From the NCBI GenBank assembly GCA_037951105.1, contig JBAMJV010001800.1, positions 62,001 through 126,000 of the forward strand: 64,000 nt of DNA, read 5' to 3'. The translations under genes were made by a program, and so were the position numbers. The stretch comes from Echinarachnius parma. Its lineage: Eukaryota; Echinodermata; Echinoidea; Clypeasteroida; Echinarachniidae. Below are positions 1 to 15,000 of the stretch, piece after piece. Every line of letters starts with the position of its first letter. Position 1 is the stretch's first letter. The notes under the pieces were generated by a model, which saw only the letters and a program-made list of their open reading frames with translations, was not told the DNA's origin and ran no database searches.

Positions 1-43
1 TTCGAAGGCCTGGAACAACCGCCAGAGGACCAGGAACATGAGA
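1..43 (+). CDS. MICAL3: MICAL exon 1 of window (5'-truncated by the window edge)
   Basis: Reads [14 protein letters not shown] and one base of a split codon, followed by the donor gtaagt. The same stretch (FEG..EPPEDQ) precedes the KIGWRAE segment in vertebrate MICALs. The A before the donor joins AG of the next exon to make Lys. The exon continues upstream of the window. Confidence 0.92.
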
Positions 44-3000
44 GTAAGTCCAGGACTAGCCTGATCAGGCATCAAAAGTATTCACATTTAATTCATCTCA
101 TTCTCACATACAGTCAAACTTGTCTTAGTGGCCACCTGTCTATAACAGCCAACCTGCCTATAGTGGCCACCAAAAGTGATCCCATGTAGAGAAAACAATG
201 TTATGGAACCTGTCTAGATATAGGTCACGTGTCTTAAGTGGCCACTTTTCTTTTATCCCTTTAGGTGGTCACTATACACAGGTTTGACTGTATGTGTGTG
301 TTCATGTGTCTTTATAGTATACAGGCTGCATGTCATTAGTCTCATTTTGCTTCCGACAAAGTTTCTGCTAGATCTAAAGCTCAGGCTCTGTATTGACTCT
401 CATAATTTATCTTACTTTGAATTTCAAATCACGAGAAGAAGAATGAGCACAATGAAGAAATACTGGAAGATAATGAGAAGAAAGAGTTGAGATTTTAGAA
501 GAAAAAATCAAATCAAAGGGAGCATAAGGTGTAGAAATAACGGGAGGAATTGGTTAAAGAAGAAGATGGAGAAGAGGAGGATGAAGAGGAAGAGGAGGAG
601 GAGGAAGGATGAGAGAAGAAGGCGAAGGAGAGGAACAGGAAGGAGAAAAGGTGGAGGAGGAGTAGGAGGAGGAGGGGATAGGGGAGGAGGAGAAGGAAGA
701 AGATGAAAAGGAGGAGGAAAATGAGAAGAAGGAAGAGAAGGTGAAGGAAGATGAAGGATAAAAGGAAATGGAGGAGGAAGAGGGGAAAGGAAGAGATGAC
801 CACATTCTGAGGGGAAAGAAAATAATATAAATTGTGCATAGAAATGAAATCGGATCAATGAATAAATGTGCTATTATAAATATTTGCAACCTGAAGTTGC
901 TAGACATCACTTGAACATGTTGGCTTGATTCAGGTTGGATAAGAAATCCTGTTAGAATGTTAAATCTGTAAAAGTGTAAAATGGGATTTCACATTTAGGG
1001 GTGTTAACATACATGTCTAAATAGGATTATATTCCCATTCATATTTTAAATCAGTTTACGGGTGCGCTATTGAAAACATGAACACTGCAACTCCAGAATA
1101 CAACGTGTATAGTCTCTTGATGGTGATGTTGTCTGTCTAATGAATGGATGCACTTTTTACCCTTTTTTAAAATCTGTGATCAAAAGCTGAGCATTTAATA
1201 CAGCATATATATGATTTCTATGCCATTGGCTGTAATTGTTGCTGCATTATGTTCATTCTTTACATTGTCAGTTATACCACTAACATGTAGTGCAGGGGCA
1301 TTTAAAAAGAGTTGCATCTATTTCTTTTGGAGCGTTCTAATGAATTGGTGCACTTTTCACCGGTTGCATAGGTGTAACCATGACGACTAGTGAAGCTATG
1401 GGAGCATGGCCTGTCTGGGGTTCCATTATCACGATGACATTGACTTACGAGGGACGCGTGTTCTCTTTATTAAATCATTCATAGAGCCCAGGCGCCATCC
1501 ACACAGTATGGAAATCAAATGTCAGGATCAGAATAATCTATCACTTTGCGAAAGGGCGAGATTTAGGAGATTGTCTAGCACTTTATATTTTATATAAAGT
1601 TGTAGCTCTCCAAGATACATGTAGGTTCATTACACAAGTACAAGTACGATGCAATGACATCTGCATACTGTTTTAATCAAATATTTCAAGGATGACCTAT
1701 TCACCTATTTCCATTTCAATCTACAGAATGCAGAACAAAATTAAACACTCAAATTGTAATGGAAAACATGGTCCAAATTCTAAACTAGAACATATATTTT
1801 CCTCAACTAATTCAAATTAATGCAGATTATACACTAAGTACTCTACATGTATATCAAGTACTAATGACATCTGCATACTATATTTAATCAAATATTTCAA
1901 GGATAGCCTATTTAATTTCACAGAAAAGATGTAAACATTCACGTTTTAATGGAAAACACTGTCCTAACGAATACTTGTACACATGTGTATTTTCCTCAAA
2001 ATTGGACTGTTTCAAATGATTTAAGATTCTACACTTTTATCAAGTACTAATGACATATGCATACTTTAATCAAATATTTCAAGGATAGCCTATTTCAGGG
2101 CTCCACACTCATCTTTTTAGTCAGTGGCCCGGTCGGGCCAGTGAAATAGTTTCTTCCCCTATTCTGGTGGCCCGAAAGAAAATTTACTGGCCCCAAAATT
2201 GTATTTCATGAGTAAGCTTTTTACTATTCAAAATATCACTCTTTCCTAATATCAAACCTATGATTACAGATGTAGCATGACATAAAAGATTTTTCAGTTT
2301 TTCAATGTCGGGTTGCAAATCTGCTTGCCCGATCGGACCAAAATATGACTTGTATATACATTTTGCTGGCCCCAAGTGCAATTTCACTGGCCCCGTGCCA
2401 GCGGGCCAGTGCGAGTGTCAGAGCTTTGCCTATTTGCAATGTTGCATTTCACAGAAGAGATGTAAACATTCACGTTTTTAATGGAAAACACGGTCAAAAT
2501 TCCTCAATTTGACTGTTTCAAATTGTGACCTGTCAATCTAGTGGACATGTGAAATTTATTGCCTTGACATGCTTGAATTGGGAACTGGTTTATGCATCTG
2601 ACAGTCGTTATGATCCCTGTCAAGATGATATAAATATTGCACTATGATATGACTCACTTTATCTGTGATATAGATTCAAAATCTGTATTTGGACAATCTT
2701 GAGCATACAAAACCTGGGAAGCACGTAAAATGCATCAACAAAAATACAAAGCTAATTAAACGTCTTATTTAAAAAAAATCCCATTTACAATGTATGCCCT
2801 GTAATTTATCTTTCAATCGATTGATCATAATTTTATATGATTTTGTAATTATTGATCATGAAATCAATTGATATGGCCTATCAATCGATCACTCAATAAT
2901 TGTTTAAGAAACCATATGATCAATCAGTGCAGTGTATGATCAATGGAGATCGTACAATTGATTGTAAAGTTACAGGGCCCGAAAATACTCCAGGCTTGGG

Positions 3001-6000
3001 TGTAAATGGAGAATATAGTGTGATACATGTACAATAGTCATGTACGCATATCAAATCATCCCCAATGTGTGAATGTGGAAACTGGAAACGTCCATGTACA
3101 TGTACTTCCATAAATCGCTATATTGATTTTTTGCCATCGCTGTAGGAGAGTGCTAGATTCAGATCTTAAATGGTGTTGATACAGCAGTATATTGGAGGAA
3201 AATTGCAATATCCTATTGGATGACTTTTTCCAATAAATTCTAGAATTTTGGCTCAAGGGTGGTCAATTTAGTCCTGACCCTAGTCCAATTTGATTCTTGA
3301 CCACCAACTGCATATCATAACCTCAAGTTAAAAAAAGAAAAGAAAAACAGATATCCATTTCAGAGTGCTACACAGCAGGCGAGCTTGAAAAGTACTAAAT
3401 TGCGGGGGGGGGGGGGGGGATTTACTTTTTGCTATTCCATCCAGGGGCTAGATTGTCCCTGTGTTTTTAAATATTTGCTCACTCACTGTTTTTCATCGAC
3501 TTGTTTGTGACATAAATATTGGTTTCAATCTAATTCCAAAAAATTGCAGTCTTCTCTTTACAAGTACTTTTTTTGTTTGTAGGTGGCACGATTTCATGCA
3601 ATGATATTAAAAAGTGCAGGAGTATTGTAGATAGATCTATGCAAAATTATATGGGGATTCGGGCCACTTTTAATTTTAACAGTTTATTCACAGTTTTCAA
3701 CTTTTCCTGCGTTGTAATACAGGACAATGGGCAAAAATTTGAATACACGCACACAGACAGAATTGGGGGTTACTGGGGTAGACATTATCCCCCAGTGCAT
3801 AACTTGAGCTGAGTGCACACCAGTCTCAACTATTGGTCTGGGTTCAAACTTACTTATTCAGTTTGCTCAACTTGGAACGTACAGTTTTCAACTTTTCATA
3901 CATTCTGATATAACACGATGGAGACATTTTTGGAGTACACAATCTGCACATCTGAGCGCTGGGGTAAAGCTTCTATCCCCTAGTGCATAACTTGAGTGCA
4001 CTGGTTCAGTCTCGGCTATTGTTTGGGTTAAAAACGTTGCACTTTGGTTGACCTCATTGTTGTGGTAGATAGTCTGCCTTCAAGGCAGTGTTATCATTTG
4101 ATTTCTCAGTGATTTTACTAATTTAATGATTAACATTATTTTGACTTCATAGTGAAGAATTGACTTAGATGAAATGAACTCTTTTTAGATAACTCTCAGT
4201 GAATAAATTGCATATGTGTATACACCAAACCCAATATGTTTTATTTCTAATATCATAAAGGGGTCCTGGGAATTTCTCATTAATAGAGTACAATGTAATC
4301 TAATTTCAAAGTACAATCAAACCTGTGTATAGTGACCAGCTAAGGCAAACTGGAAAAGTGGTTGTAGACAAGTGACCTCTATAGACAGGTACAACACATT
4401 TTAATTATCTTTCTGGGAATAACTTGGCCACTATAGGCAGGTTGGTTGCCATAGACAGGAGGTCACTGAGACAGGTTTGAATATACTATCATTTTAAGAC
4501 AGACAGCCGCTAAAAATACAACAGATCTCTTTCCCATGCAACTAGTAATTGCTGAGATATATATCTAGGGTCTATTTTTGTATACTTTGCCAATTTTCTT
4601 TTTCCCCTTAGGTGGTCACTATACACAGGTTTTACTGTATCACAATTTCAAGAAAGGCATGAAGCCTCTAAAAATAAAACATAACTCTTTTTCATGCTAG
4701 AAGTAATGCATGTAGGACAAATTAATCCTAGGTGCCGAGAAGACCTCATATCCAGGGTCTCTTTTGAATGCTTGGCCTATAAAAATACAATTCTGTCATG
4801 AGTCACGTCCCATTTCTGTCACGGATAGCTGGTGACAGGAGGGGGCTGAACCGAAACCGTGATTTAGAAAATTAATTCGGTTATGCCTGCCTTCCCTCGG
4901 TGATTGAAAATCTTATGCCAAATATTGTGACTTGACTGACTTCTTAAATGGGACACAACTCTTTGATTGTGAACTTGATCTGCGCTTTTCTGAAACTACC
5001 ACTTACAATTAATTCCTGTTGCAATTATTGACTGATATGATTAGATAAATTTGTTTATGTCATTAATAAATGCTTTGAGTATGAGGTATACAAATATATT
5101 TTTAAAAATCTGCTATCAGTCATTAAATATTGCAGAGAAAAACAAAGAGAGACAGTTCATAAATTCAAGTTGATATGTTAATCTACAGAATTGCAGAAAT
5201 GTCCAACATTTGTACAGTATTATAACGAACATTAAAGTGGTATAAACTCTTTCCCCATAAATCCGGTGAGTGTGAACTCTCTATTTTTCCTTGGTATACT
5301 AGAATTAGAAGCATTTTATCGATATTAATGAATAATTAACATGAACAAAAAACAATTTATTTTGTTTTGTTTTGGTTTGGGTTCTTTAAATAATCTGATG
5401 TGATTTATTAGAAACAAAATACTAGAATATTATGCTGACCGCATTTTCTCAGTAAGTTTTGTTTTAAAAGAGTAAAGCATGTATAAGAATTCATATTAAA
5501 TGGGAGCAAGCTGTCAATCAGCTCAACATACCCCCTAACCTAGATACAGTCTATAGCTAAAGGAACACTGGAGGTGACAAAAAGGAAATATTTCCCTAGT
5601 TTAGGAAATTAAATTTGTTGTAATAAATACCCCTTTCCTCGGTGAATGATATCAAAAAATGCAAAGTGATATTTGCTTACTAACTTTAACTTTGTACACA
5701 CAGTTGGAAGTCTCCAAAGGAGACTTTCAAATTCAAACATTTCAATCATAAATACCTTTATGACAAAAGAGAAATTCAGAAAACTAAACCCTGTTCCATG
5801 ATTCTGTTGGTAAATACAAATACAACAAGGTACATTGTATGAATGAACTGCTTGAGTTCTAATTAAAATTTGTTGATTTTGACAACAAATTTACTACAAG
5901 ATCCCTTCATCAGTATAAATTCAAATGTATGAAATAGAGCAAGCTGTCAATCAGCTCGACATACCCCCTAACCTAAACCCCTTTTTAATTGAGGAAAATA

Positions 6001-9000
6001 GTCGCGGTAACGTCCGGACGTTGTCAGGAAGACATTCTACTGCGTTTGTATTAAAAAGGTCCAATCGGGGTAACGTCCTGACAACAGCGCGGTAACATTC
6101 AACCTAGTCGGGCTAGGGTAATAGCGAGGTAACGTCAGGACGTTGTCAGGATGTTAAGCTGATAAACATTGTATTAAAAAGCGCGCAGAACGTTACCCGG
6201 GTAGATGACGTCATGGCCGTAAAAAATGTAAGCATTGCAGCGATCGCGTTTTGGATCGGGAACATGTGGTACTCTTGTAAACAAGGTTGCCAATTTAAAC
6301 TGCTGTAAGTTCACACACAAACACTATTCCACATACTCCTAATTTTAGACTTAAATTTGCCCAAATAATACAAGTTATAATACTATGAATATAAAAATTG
6401 GAAGTTTAACAAATCTAAAATTTGATAAGTACAACAGCTCACTCCAGGGTACATCTACGTGTGCGCATTATTCATCGCTGATCTTCAGCTCATGCAATAT
6501 CCCAACACCTGTATCGGCGAGATTTAACTAGAATTATTTGTTCCTGAATTATAATCTACCGTCTAGCGTGACTATAGTAGACTGACAATTGCGCTCCCGA
6601 TTGCCTGTTGTATGTTTGAATTGACCGTCAAAATTTCCCGCGCTAACGTATACCAGCGCGCGCCGATTAGCACATGTCACGCCAGCTGGTCGCATGATGA
6701 GAGAGGTGCGGTTGCTATAGTAACCTACCCGGAGAAACACTTTTGATTAAAACGCTGCACAACCTCTCGCTGAGTCTTTTACGACCCGACCTCCTACTGT
6801 TTTTATGGAAATCTTACTCGGGTAATAGCGAGCTAGAAAATACGTTCTCCAATTAAAAAGGGGTTTTAGATACAATCTATAGCTAAAGGAACACTTGAGG
6901 TGACAAAGCGGATATATTTCCCTAGTTTAGGAAATTAAATTTGTTATAATGCCCCCTTCCCTCGTGAATGATATCAGACACCTTTGCTGCCAGATTAGTA
7001 GAGCTATGGAGGGGAATTTGCAGTAGAATCTAGTTTATAATGTAAAGAAATTGAATTGTGCACTGATAATTAAAACACCTGCTGAAACAACATTGAATGA
7101 TTTGATTACTGTAAATAAGTATTTAATATTTTAAATGAGAACAACACTTACCCGAGGAAGTATTCTCACTATTTATTATGTTAGTAATTTACATTACATG
7201 ATTTACATGAATGGTATCAAACACCTTTGCTGCCAGATTAGTAGAGCTACGGAGGGCAATTTGCAGTAAAATCTTTAAAAGAAAGTGAATTCTACAGTGG
7301 CAATTAATTATTAAAGCACCTGGTGAAGACATTAAATGATTTGATTACTGTTATAAGCAAGTTCTTTATCAAACTCGCTATATTTTAAAGAATGAAAAGA
7401 AAACTTACCCTAGAATGCTCACTTTTTATTCTGTGATTGCAGTATGATCTTGAAAAGAAAGTAAATGCTACTGTAGTGACAATTAATTATTAAAGCACCT
7501 GGTGAAGACATTGAATGATTTGATTACTGTAATATAAAGTAAGTTATATTTTAAATGAGAACAACACTTACCCTATGAAGTATTCTCACTATTTATTCTG
7601 TTAGTAATTTGCATTCTGATTTACATGATCTACATGCATGTACATGAATGATATCAAACACCTTTGCTGCAAGATTAGGATGGAGCTGCGGAGGAGAATT
7701 TGCAGTACGAATCTTGAAAAGAAAGTGAATGCTACTGTAGTGACAATTCATTATTAAAGCACATGGTGAAGACATTGAATGATTTGATTACTGTTATTTT
7801 TAAGTTTCATGTTTCAGTACAGTACTTGTCAGTTCTTGCCTAGACGAAGGGTCTGCTAGATTTGAAAGTTCGGCTTACCGCTATATATATACCTTTACTT
7901 ACATTTTTAAAATTAAATTTCTATATCAAACTCAATGTATTTCAAAGAATGAAAAGAACACTTACCCTAGTATGCTCACTTTTTATTCTGTTATCAAACA
8001 TTTTTTTTTTAAATGAGATATAATTTACATTCTCTACATGTATTTATAAAATTAAAGTTTGTTAAATATATTTTCTATGTTTCTTGTACATAGGAATCAA
8101 TAAGGAATTTTGTTATTCATATTTTGGTTGCCCATTTGGGTCAGTGGAATCATATTCCACATTTATGAAATTTGGTGGCACTGGCCCAAAGGGCTTGTGC
8201 TATTGTTTAGCATAAAATATCAATTAATCTATCATTGATATTCAAACAAATATGTTATCTTTTGTATGTTTTTATCTTGCAGAGATCGGTTGGAGGGCGA
8301 AACTGGACCCTCGGGATCACCCTGCTTCAGAATTTGAGTTTGATGTCATCTTGGGCGCAGATGGAAAACGGAACACACTACCCGGTAAGATTCATTATAT
8401 TTGTAAAGAAAATAAGAAGGAAATATAAAAGACTTTGTAAATTGAGAACCATTCTTGTTTTTATTTTTTATTTCTTATTTCATTGTATCATAAAGATTTT
8501 GTTTGTATGTTATAGTTATTATTGCAGCTAAATGAAAAGGTGAATTTCAGGAACCAGAGTCAATTGCTCCGTGCTCTTATTTTCAAATGATGTTCAGATT
8601 AGATCCGGGCTGGTTCCATGATTAATTCAATTAAATGACAATAATAAGCAAAGAAGATTGGGCTCCCTCATTTATTGTTTATATTTCTGGTCAGTTTCCT
8701 TAAAGATGTTTGAAATAATCAATTCAATTAGAACACATGTTTTGTTCAGGTACAAACTTCAAAGAAGAAAAAGCAACAACAGAAGTATTGAACATAACAC
8801 AAAATCCTGCCCCCCCCCCCCAAAAAAAAAAAAGTCAAAAGAAAGAAAAGGAATGAAGCTGTACAAGAAAAGGGTATATATTTAAAGGGACCTTCACCAC
8901 AAGGGCTCAGTATTTTTATTTAAAGAATAGCCACAATGGTCACGAATGATCAAAAATGTTTATTCAAGCAATCGCCACAATGGTCACAAGCACTCAAAAA

Positions 9001-12000
9001 TGTTTATTCAAAGAATCGCCACAATGGTCGCAAGATTTGGACTGGCTAGTAGTATGAACTACAGTAGTAGTCAAAGTACACATGAACGAGAGTAGCCACA
9101 TTGGTCCAAGGCTAGGTTTACACCAAATGTGTGAGCTGTGGTTTCAACGTTTTGTACCCAAAATATGTTTTCTTTTTTCTTTTTCTTTTAGCAAAACACA
9201 GGATTTGGTATCTTGTACAATTGCTCTACAATGTTTTGATATGTACAGAGAAAATTATAGTATCCATACACATGAACAGGTACGTGTATGTATTAAGGGC
9301 AAGGAAAGGTTTACACCTAATGTTTGACCTGTGGTTATAACCATTTGTACTAATTGTTTTTGGCATAATAACAGGATATAGAATCTTGTAAAAGGGTTCA
9401 AAATGTTTGTTCTAAACAAATGTGATTTGTGGGCTATTCTTTGATGAAAGGTAGAAGAACAATTATTAGAGTTATACTTACGCATGAAGGAGTAGCCACA
9501 TTGGTCCAAGGCTAGGTTTACACCCAATGTGTGACCTGCGGTTTCAATGTTTTGTCAAGGTTTTGTACCCATAATTTTGTTATTTTTCAGCTAAAGAAGG
9601 GATATATGGAATCTTCTACTTGTGCTCTGCAATGTTGTGATATGTACATTAGAAAAATTATTAGAGTATCCATACACATGAACAAGTACAAGTACATGCA
9701 TGTACTGTACAAGGGCAAGGCTAGGTTTACACCTATTTTGTGACCTGTGGTTATAACATTTTGTACTCATTTTTGTGCATAATAGCAGGATATGGAAGCT
9801 TCTACAAAAATTGTAAAATGTTTGTTCAAAACAAATGTGATTTGTGGGCTATTCTGTGATGAAAAGTAGCATTAAAGGACACATTATAAGAGTTATTCTT
9901 ACACATGAATGAGTACCCACATTGGTCAGAATTGATGAGGTTTTGGCATGTTTGAATGTGGATGTGGTGTGGCAAGATCGGTAGAGCGTGCGCTTTCAGA
10001 TCTCGAGATCCCGAGTTCGAACCCTGCCCACTCCATTTGTCCTTCAGCAAGACAATTAATCCACATTGCTGCTCTCTACCCAGGAGTATAAATGGGTACT
10101 TGGTCGGGTGTTAATTAGCCTTCAGCGCCCGTTGGGCAGCTTGGGCTAGTATGCTCCCCTGGGAGTTGAGATGGTGCACAAGATAATTGTGCGGGTTTGA
10201 ACTGTACCTGATGACCAAGGGTAATAATGCGCCTCTGAATAGGCAACTAGATAGATGGCTCTCTATAAAAGCTATATATTAGGATCACAAATAATAAGAA
10301 TGTATGCTACACATGAACAAGTAAAAACAGTGGTCCCATGTAAGCTTAGTCCCATGATGTACATACAAAGCTGCAGTTAGGAACTTAGGATTAATTCACA
10401 ATTTTAAAATAATTTTAGTAATTTAATTCATCATTGTTCATATTTTGTTTTGCACAATAACAGGATATGGTAAAGCAGCAGTTTTGAGTAGGCAGCCAAG
10501 TGTCTATGCTACTTCAAAATTATGACATTAGACAAACAAACATAAATTTACTCCAGGGCTCAGGCTTTTGATAAGTACTCACTTTTATGGCACAGTGTAA
10601 TTTAGCCCATATAATTGCTTTTATTTATAAACTGGGCTCCAAAAGAAACTTATCACTTTTCAGAGCGACGCTCACTAAAATCCATAGCATCAAATTGAAT
10701 CATATTAAGACACAGATAAGCTATCATTCTCCTTATGAAGCAAATCTGAAAAATTACAAGTTTGCTTTTGTCAAAAAAGAGAAAAATGCCATGGAATCAC
10801 TACAGGTCACTTTTCAAAAATCACAGAAACTGCTCGCTGCGAACCTCCACGAAAGGCGGTCTATTCAGAACTTTCAATAGCGGGTTATGTAAGCACTAGA
10901 CTGGCTATTGTCCGTACCGAGCTGTGTGCCCGGAAAGCGAGCAGTGTCTGTGATTTTTGAAAAATTACCTCTTGCGATTTCACCTTATTTTATTCTTTGT
11001 TGACTAAAGCAAACATAATTTTTTTTAGATGAGCTTGCTAAGGAGTATTATAGCTAATCTCTGCCCAATTATGATGAATTATTATGCTTTGGATTTTAAT
11101 GTGTGTCGCTCTGAAGAAGTGATAAGTTTCTTTTGGAGCCCAGTTTATAAATTTATATTATTTTTTAGACTCCCCTTTCTTCATAAATTCATAATCCAAA
11201 CAACATACATTTGAAAGTACAGATTAGAGTTTAAAGTGCTTGATTTTATGGCGCAGTGTAAATTAGCCCTTGTGATGTTATGTGTGGTTATGTGCTTGTT
11301 TGTTTTGCCATGCATTGTTTCCACAGGCTTTGCATGGTTCATCATAGTCTTTATACTGTATGTCTATGGTGTGGGCGGGGTTAGATTGTTTAATAGTTTC
11401 CACGGCAACGAGGTGTTGTTGTCTTGAAGTTATTTTCCCGAGCGTGTTAATTTTCTATTTAATCTGCTAAGAGTGCAGCTTGATTGACTTGAAAAATAAA
11501 ATGAAAACACATTTAAAACGTGACAAGGCATGTAAATTACTTTTTAACATGATGACCACTGTTATGATATTAATCCATTTAATGTTGAAGAAACTTTTTG
11601 TGTGGGGTGGGGGGGGGGGGGGGGGGTGATGCATTTGTGTATACCCCTCTCCCCCTTCCATCAAATGAACTGCTTTTATACAGATCTATGTCAGGGGTTT
11701 GAACAAACTTCATAACAAAAAGATAATATAACAAATAACTAAATTCCCCCTTTTTATAAATCAGTCTGCATTTTACCAAGTACTACCTATTTCCTTTTTA
11801 CACTTTACCATAAATTATACTGATCTATAAACAATCTTTATTCAAGGAATTTCTCAAATACCTGTTTCAAGGAGTTTTTATGCAACTTCATTGTATTTCA
11901 ATGCTTCAAAACACTCTATAGACCCTAACACCAAACAGTATAATTCAGACAAAAATTAACAACAGAAAAATTCCTAGAAATTACATTTATAATTAAATCT

Positions 12001-15000
12001 GGCAAGGATGTGCTATTCCTAAATCATGACAAATGTAAAGTTTATTGAACCGTCTACAATTGTAAAGCCATATTACATGTACATGTCAAGGAAAATTTAA
12101 ATACAACAAACAGTATAATTAACCCATTAAAACCAATTTGTTTTTGGCATAGCATGCATTCTCATTAGACCTCAGCCCGAGTATTTTTGGAACTAGTCCT
12201 GAACAGGTTAAAAAAACAACAACAATTAAATGCCTGTCCCAAGATTACAAAAAAGTATTGCCAAAAAAAAAAAAGCATAACATAAACACCTAAAATGACT
12301 GTAAAGTTGTTTAAATGAATCTCGCCATACTATTCTGTACATGTACATGTATACTTGTGTACACTATACTTTATTTTAAGGTACAATGTATGAACATAAA
12401 CATTTGTCAGTGGGTTACCAACTTGGTGGATATAAAATTAAACTCAAATACTGCAAAAAGCAATATAAAAACACACAAAATGAATGTAAAGCTTATAAAT
12501 ATGAATCTAGCCATACTATTCTGTATGTACACACGTACACCATATCTATGTGACTGGCTATAGCAAAACCCTGCACTTGTCAGTAAAAATCAATATGGAG
12601 ATTTTCATACCATTAGAAAGGCCTCATCACAAGCTTTCATTTGATGCTTTGTTCTAACAAATTGGTCAATAATTGGCGAAGATATGATTGTTTAAATTTT
12701 ACAATCATACAGTAAGTCTTTTACACACATTATGTGATCTTAAAATGCTCATTTCTTCAAAACATGAATTACTGACAAGTGCAGGGTTTTGCTATAACCG
12801 GTCACATATATTTAGTGTATGAACTGTCACTGTGGATCTAAATGTCACGTGGGCAACCGTGCATGACACCTAATGCATTTCAATTCATCAGCCCATGCTT
12901 GTTTACCAAATGGGGTGAAATGAGATTCGTTAAATGAGATTTGTTATGACCTAATCGGCCCAATGACTCAATAGTATTATGGCTCCACAATATGGGAGGA
13001 GATAATATCGTTGGCTGAGGAACAGAAGGGCGCTAAAGTCACATTTTGTACTTTGGAGTTAATCATGTTTAAAGGGATCTAGTAACTTTGTTGACATGTG
13101 CAAAAAGTGATGAATGGTTGATGCAATGTATATTGTTGTTATCTAATATGTCCACAGGGTATTGTGTGAAAATTTCAAGTCAAATGGACATTGTATGGCC
13201 AAGTAATGAGTGAAAATGCAAAGTGATATTCAGTAACTCACTGCACTCACTTTGTACACGGAAGAAAAACTCGCCCGGAGTTTTTCTTATCTGAATACTT
13301 CATTCATACATATCTTTGTAACGAAAGGGAAATTTGAAAAACCGAAACCGGTCCCATGATTTTATTGTTAATACGAATACAACAAGATAAAGGGAACCGC
13401 TAGAATTAAAATTTTATTTTGAGGATTTGGACAATGTTACTAAGTCCCTTTAAAGTTTGATTGAAAGCCATGTAGAAACCAAGTGTAGTAGAGAAATTTG
13501 AGATTTGTTATGACCTAATCGGCCCAATGACTCAATAGTATTATGGCTCCACAATATGGGAGGATATTGTTTGAGAAAGAGAAGGGCGCAAAGTCACCTT
13601 TTATACTTCTGCGATAATCATGTTCAAAGTTTGAATGCCATGTAGAAACCAATGAAGTAGAGTGATGTTTTATAATAATAATTGATAAATAATAACATAG
13701 AATATTTATATTGCGCAATATCCACCTAATATGGTGCTCAAAGCGCATGGGAAAAGATAGTATATAATAATGAAACAAACAAGTAAGAAGGGGACAGTAA
13801 GTTGAAGGGAAGAAAGAAGGTCTACTTTATATTAAATGCTGTTTGAATCAAATTATATTTCAACCTGTCCTTAAATGTGTCCACGGTGCCACTATCCCGA
13901 ATATGTGAGGGTAATTGATTCCAAAGAAATGGTCCAGCATGTGCAAAGGACCTGTCCCCCATATTTATATTTATATTTGTGGAATGTTCTCATTGGACAT
14001 AATTATTATCATGTAGAGGAGACTCCAACCTACAAGATGACATGCGTAACTCAATTTAGCAAACAATTGACTTAATACCCTTCTTGCTCTCATCCTGCAA
14101 TATGCTCACCTACAATGTACACATACATTAGGCGGTGTCAGACAGAAAAATCCCGACCCATCTGAAATATACTAGTATTTAATTTAAATCCCGATAGCTC
14201 ACTTACGTAGGTGTCAGACAGGCGTAAATAATACCGGTATTTAAAAAATCCCATACCCATGCGCAATGCGCCGAAACAGTCTGCGCGCGATACGCCGTGA
14301 TGTAACAATAGGAGATTGAATGATTGAAGTTAGCGACTAAATTAGCCATAGAGCATTTACTTGTACGGGTACATCATCACAATTGTTGCTAATCTCGGGT
14401 ATAATTACGGGATTTTTCGCGGGATTATTTAAAATCGGTGTCATCTGGACAGAAAAATCCCACAAATAATACCGGTATTATTTGAAATAATCCTGGTTCG
14501 TTGCAGGATTTTTCGCGGTATTATTTGCGGGATTATTGGTGTCAGACAGCAAATAATCCAGAAATAATACCGATATTTTTTGCTCTGTCTGACACCGCCT
14601 AGTGTATGGTATGCGTCAACATAATATGGATTCACCCATGTCAAAACTTGATGACAAACGTCATAAATTGTTAATTAAATAAATTTGATAAATTACCTTT
14701 CTTAAATTTTGCGTGAAAGACAACTTAGAATTGTGCATTGTGTTTGTGTTTTCTTTATGGTTCAGTCCAGATGTGAATTTAAAATCAAGTAACAGCACAA
14801 GTTCATCTTGAAATTATGATATAATCTTCACATCAGGTGTAGTGTTGTTTATTTTAATCATACTTTGTGTTATTAAATATGTATGACCTTTGCTACAGTT
14901 TGCATGATAAATTTTTGTTTGTGGTGATTGTGGTTTATTCCCACACCACTGGGTAAATATTCTAATTGTCTTTGTGTATAATATCTATTGTCAATTTGAA

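Larger units (their letters stand above)
44..8282 (+). other. Intron 1: repeat-rich, no gene
   Basis: 8.2 kb between exons 1 and 2. It holds the elements listed separately below (109-8040) plus a G run at 3401-3419. The stretches 806-1640, 2560-4310 and 4642-5500 are AT-rich; I see only short repeated phrases in them and no coding signal. Confidence 0.85.

Noticed and set aside
508-910. Minus-strand Pro/Ser/Phe-rich frames near the left edge
   Set aside because: Caused by the polypurine tract at 545-805.
9966-10037. A tRNA gene
   Set aside because: A and B boxes are present but there is no cloverleaf pairing or acceptor stem, and the same head recurs at 32832 with a SINE body.
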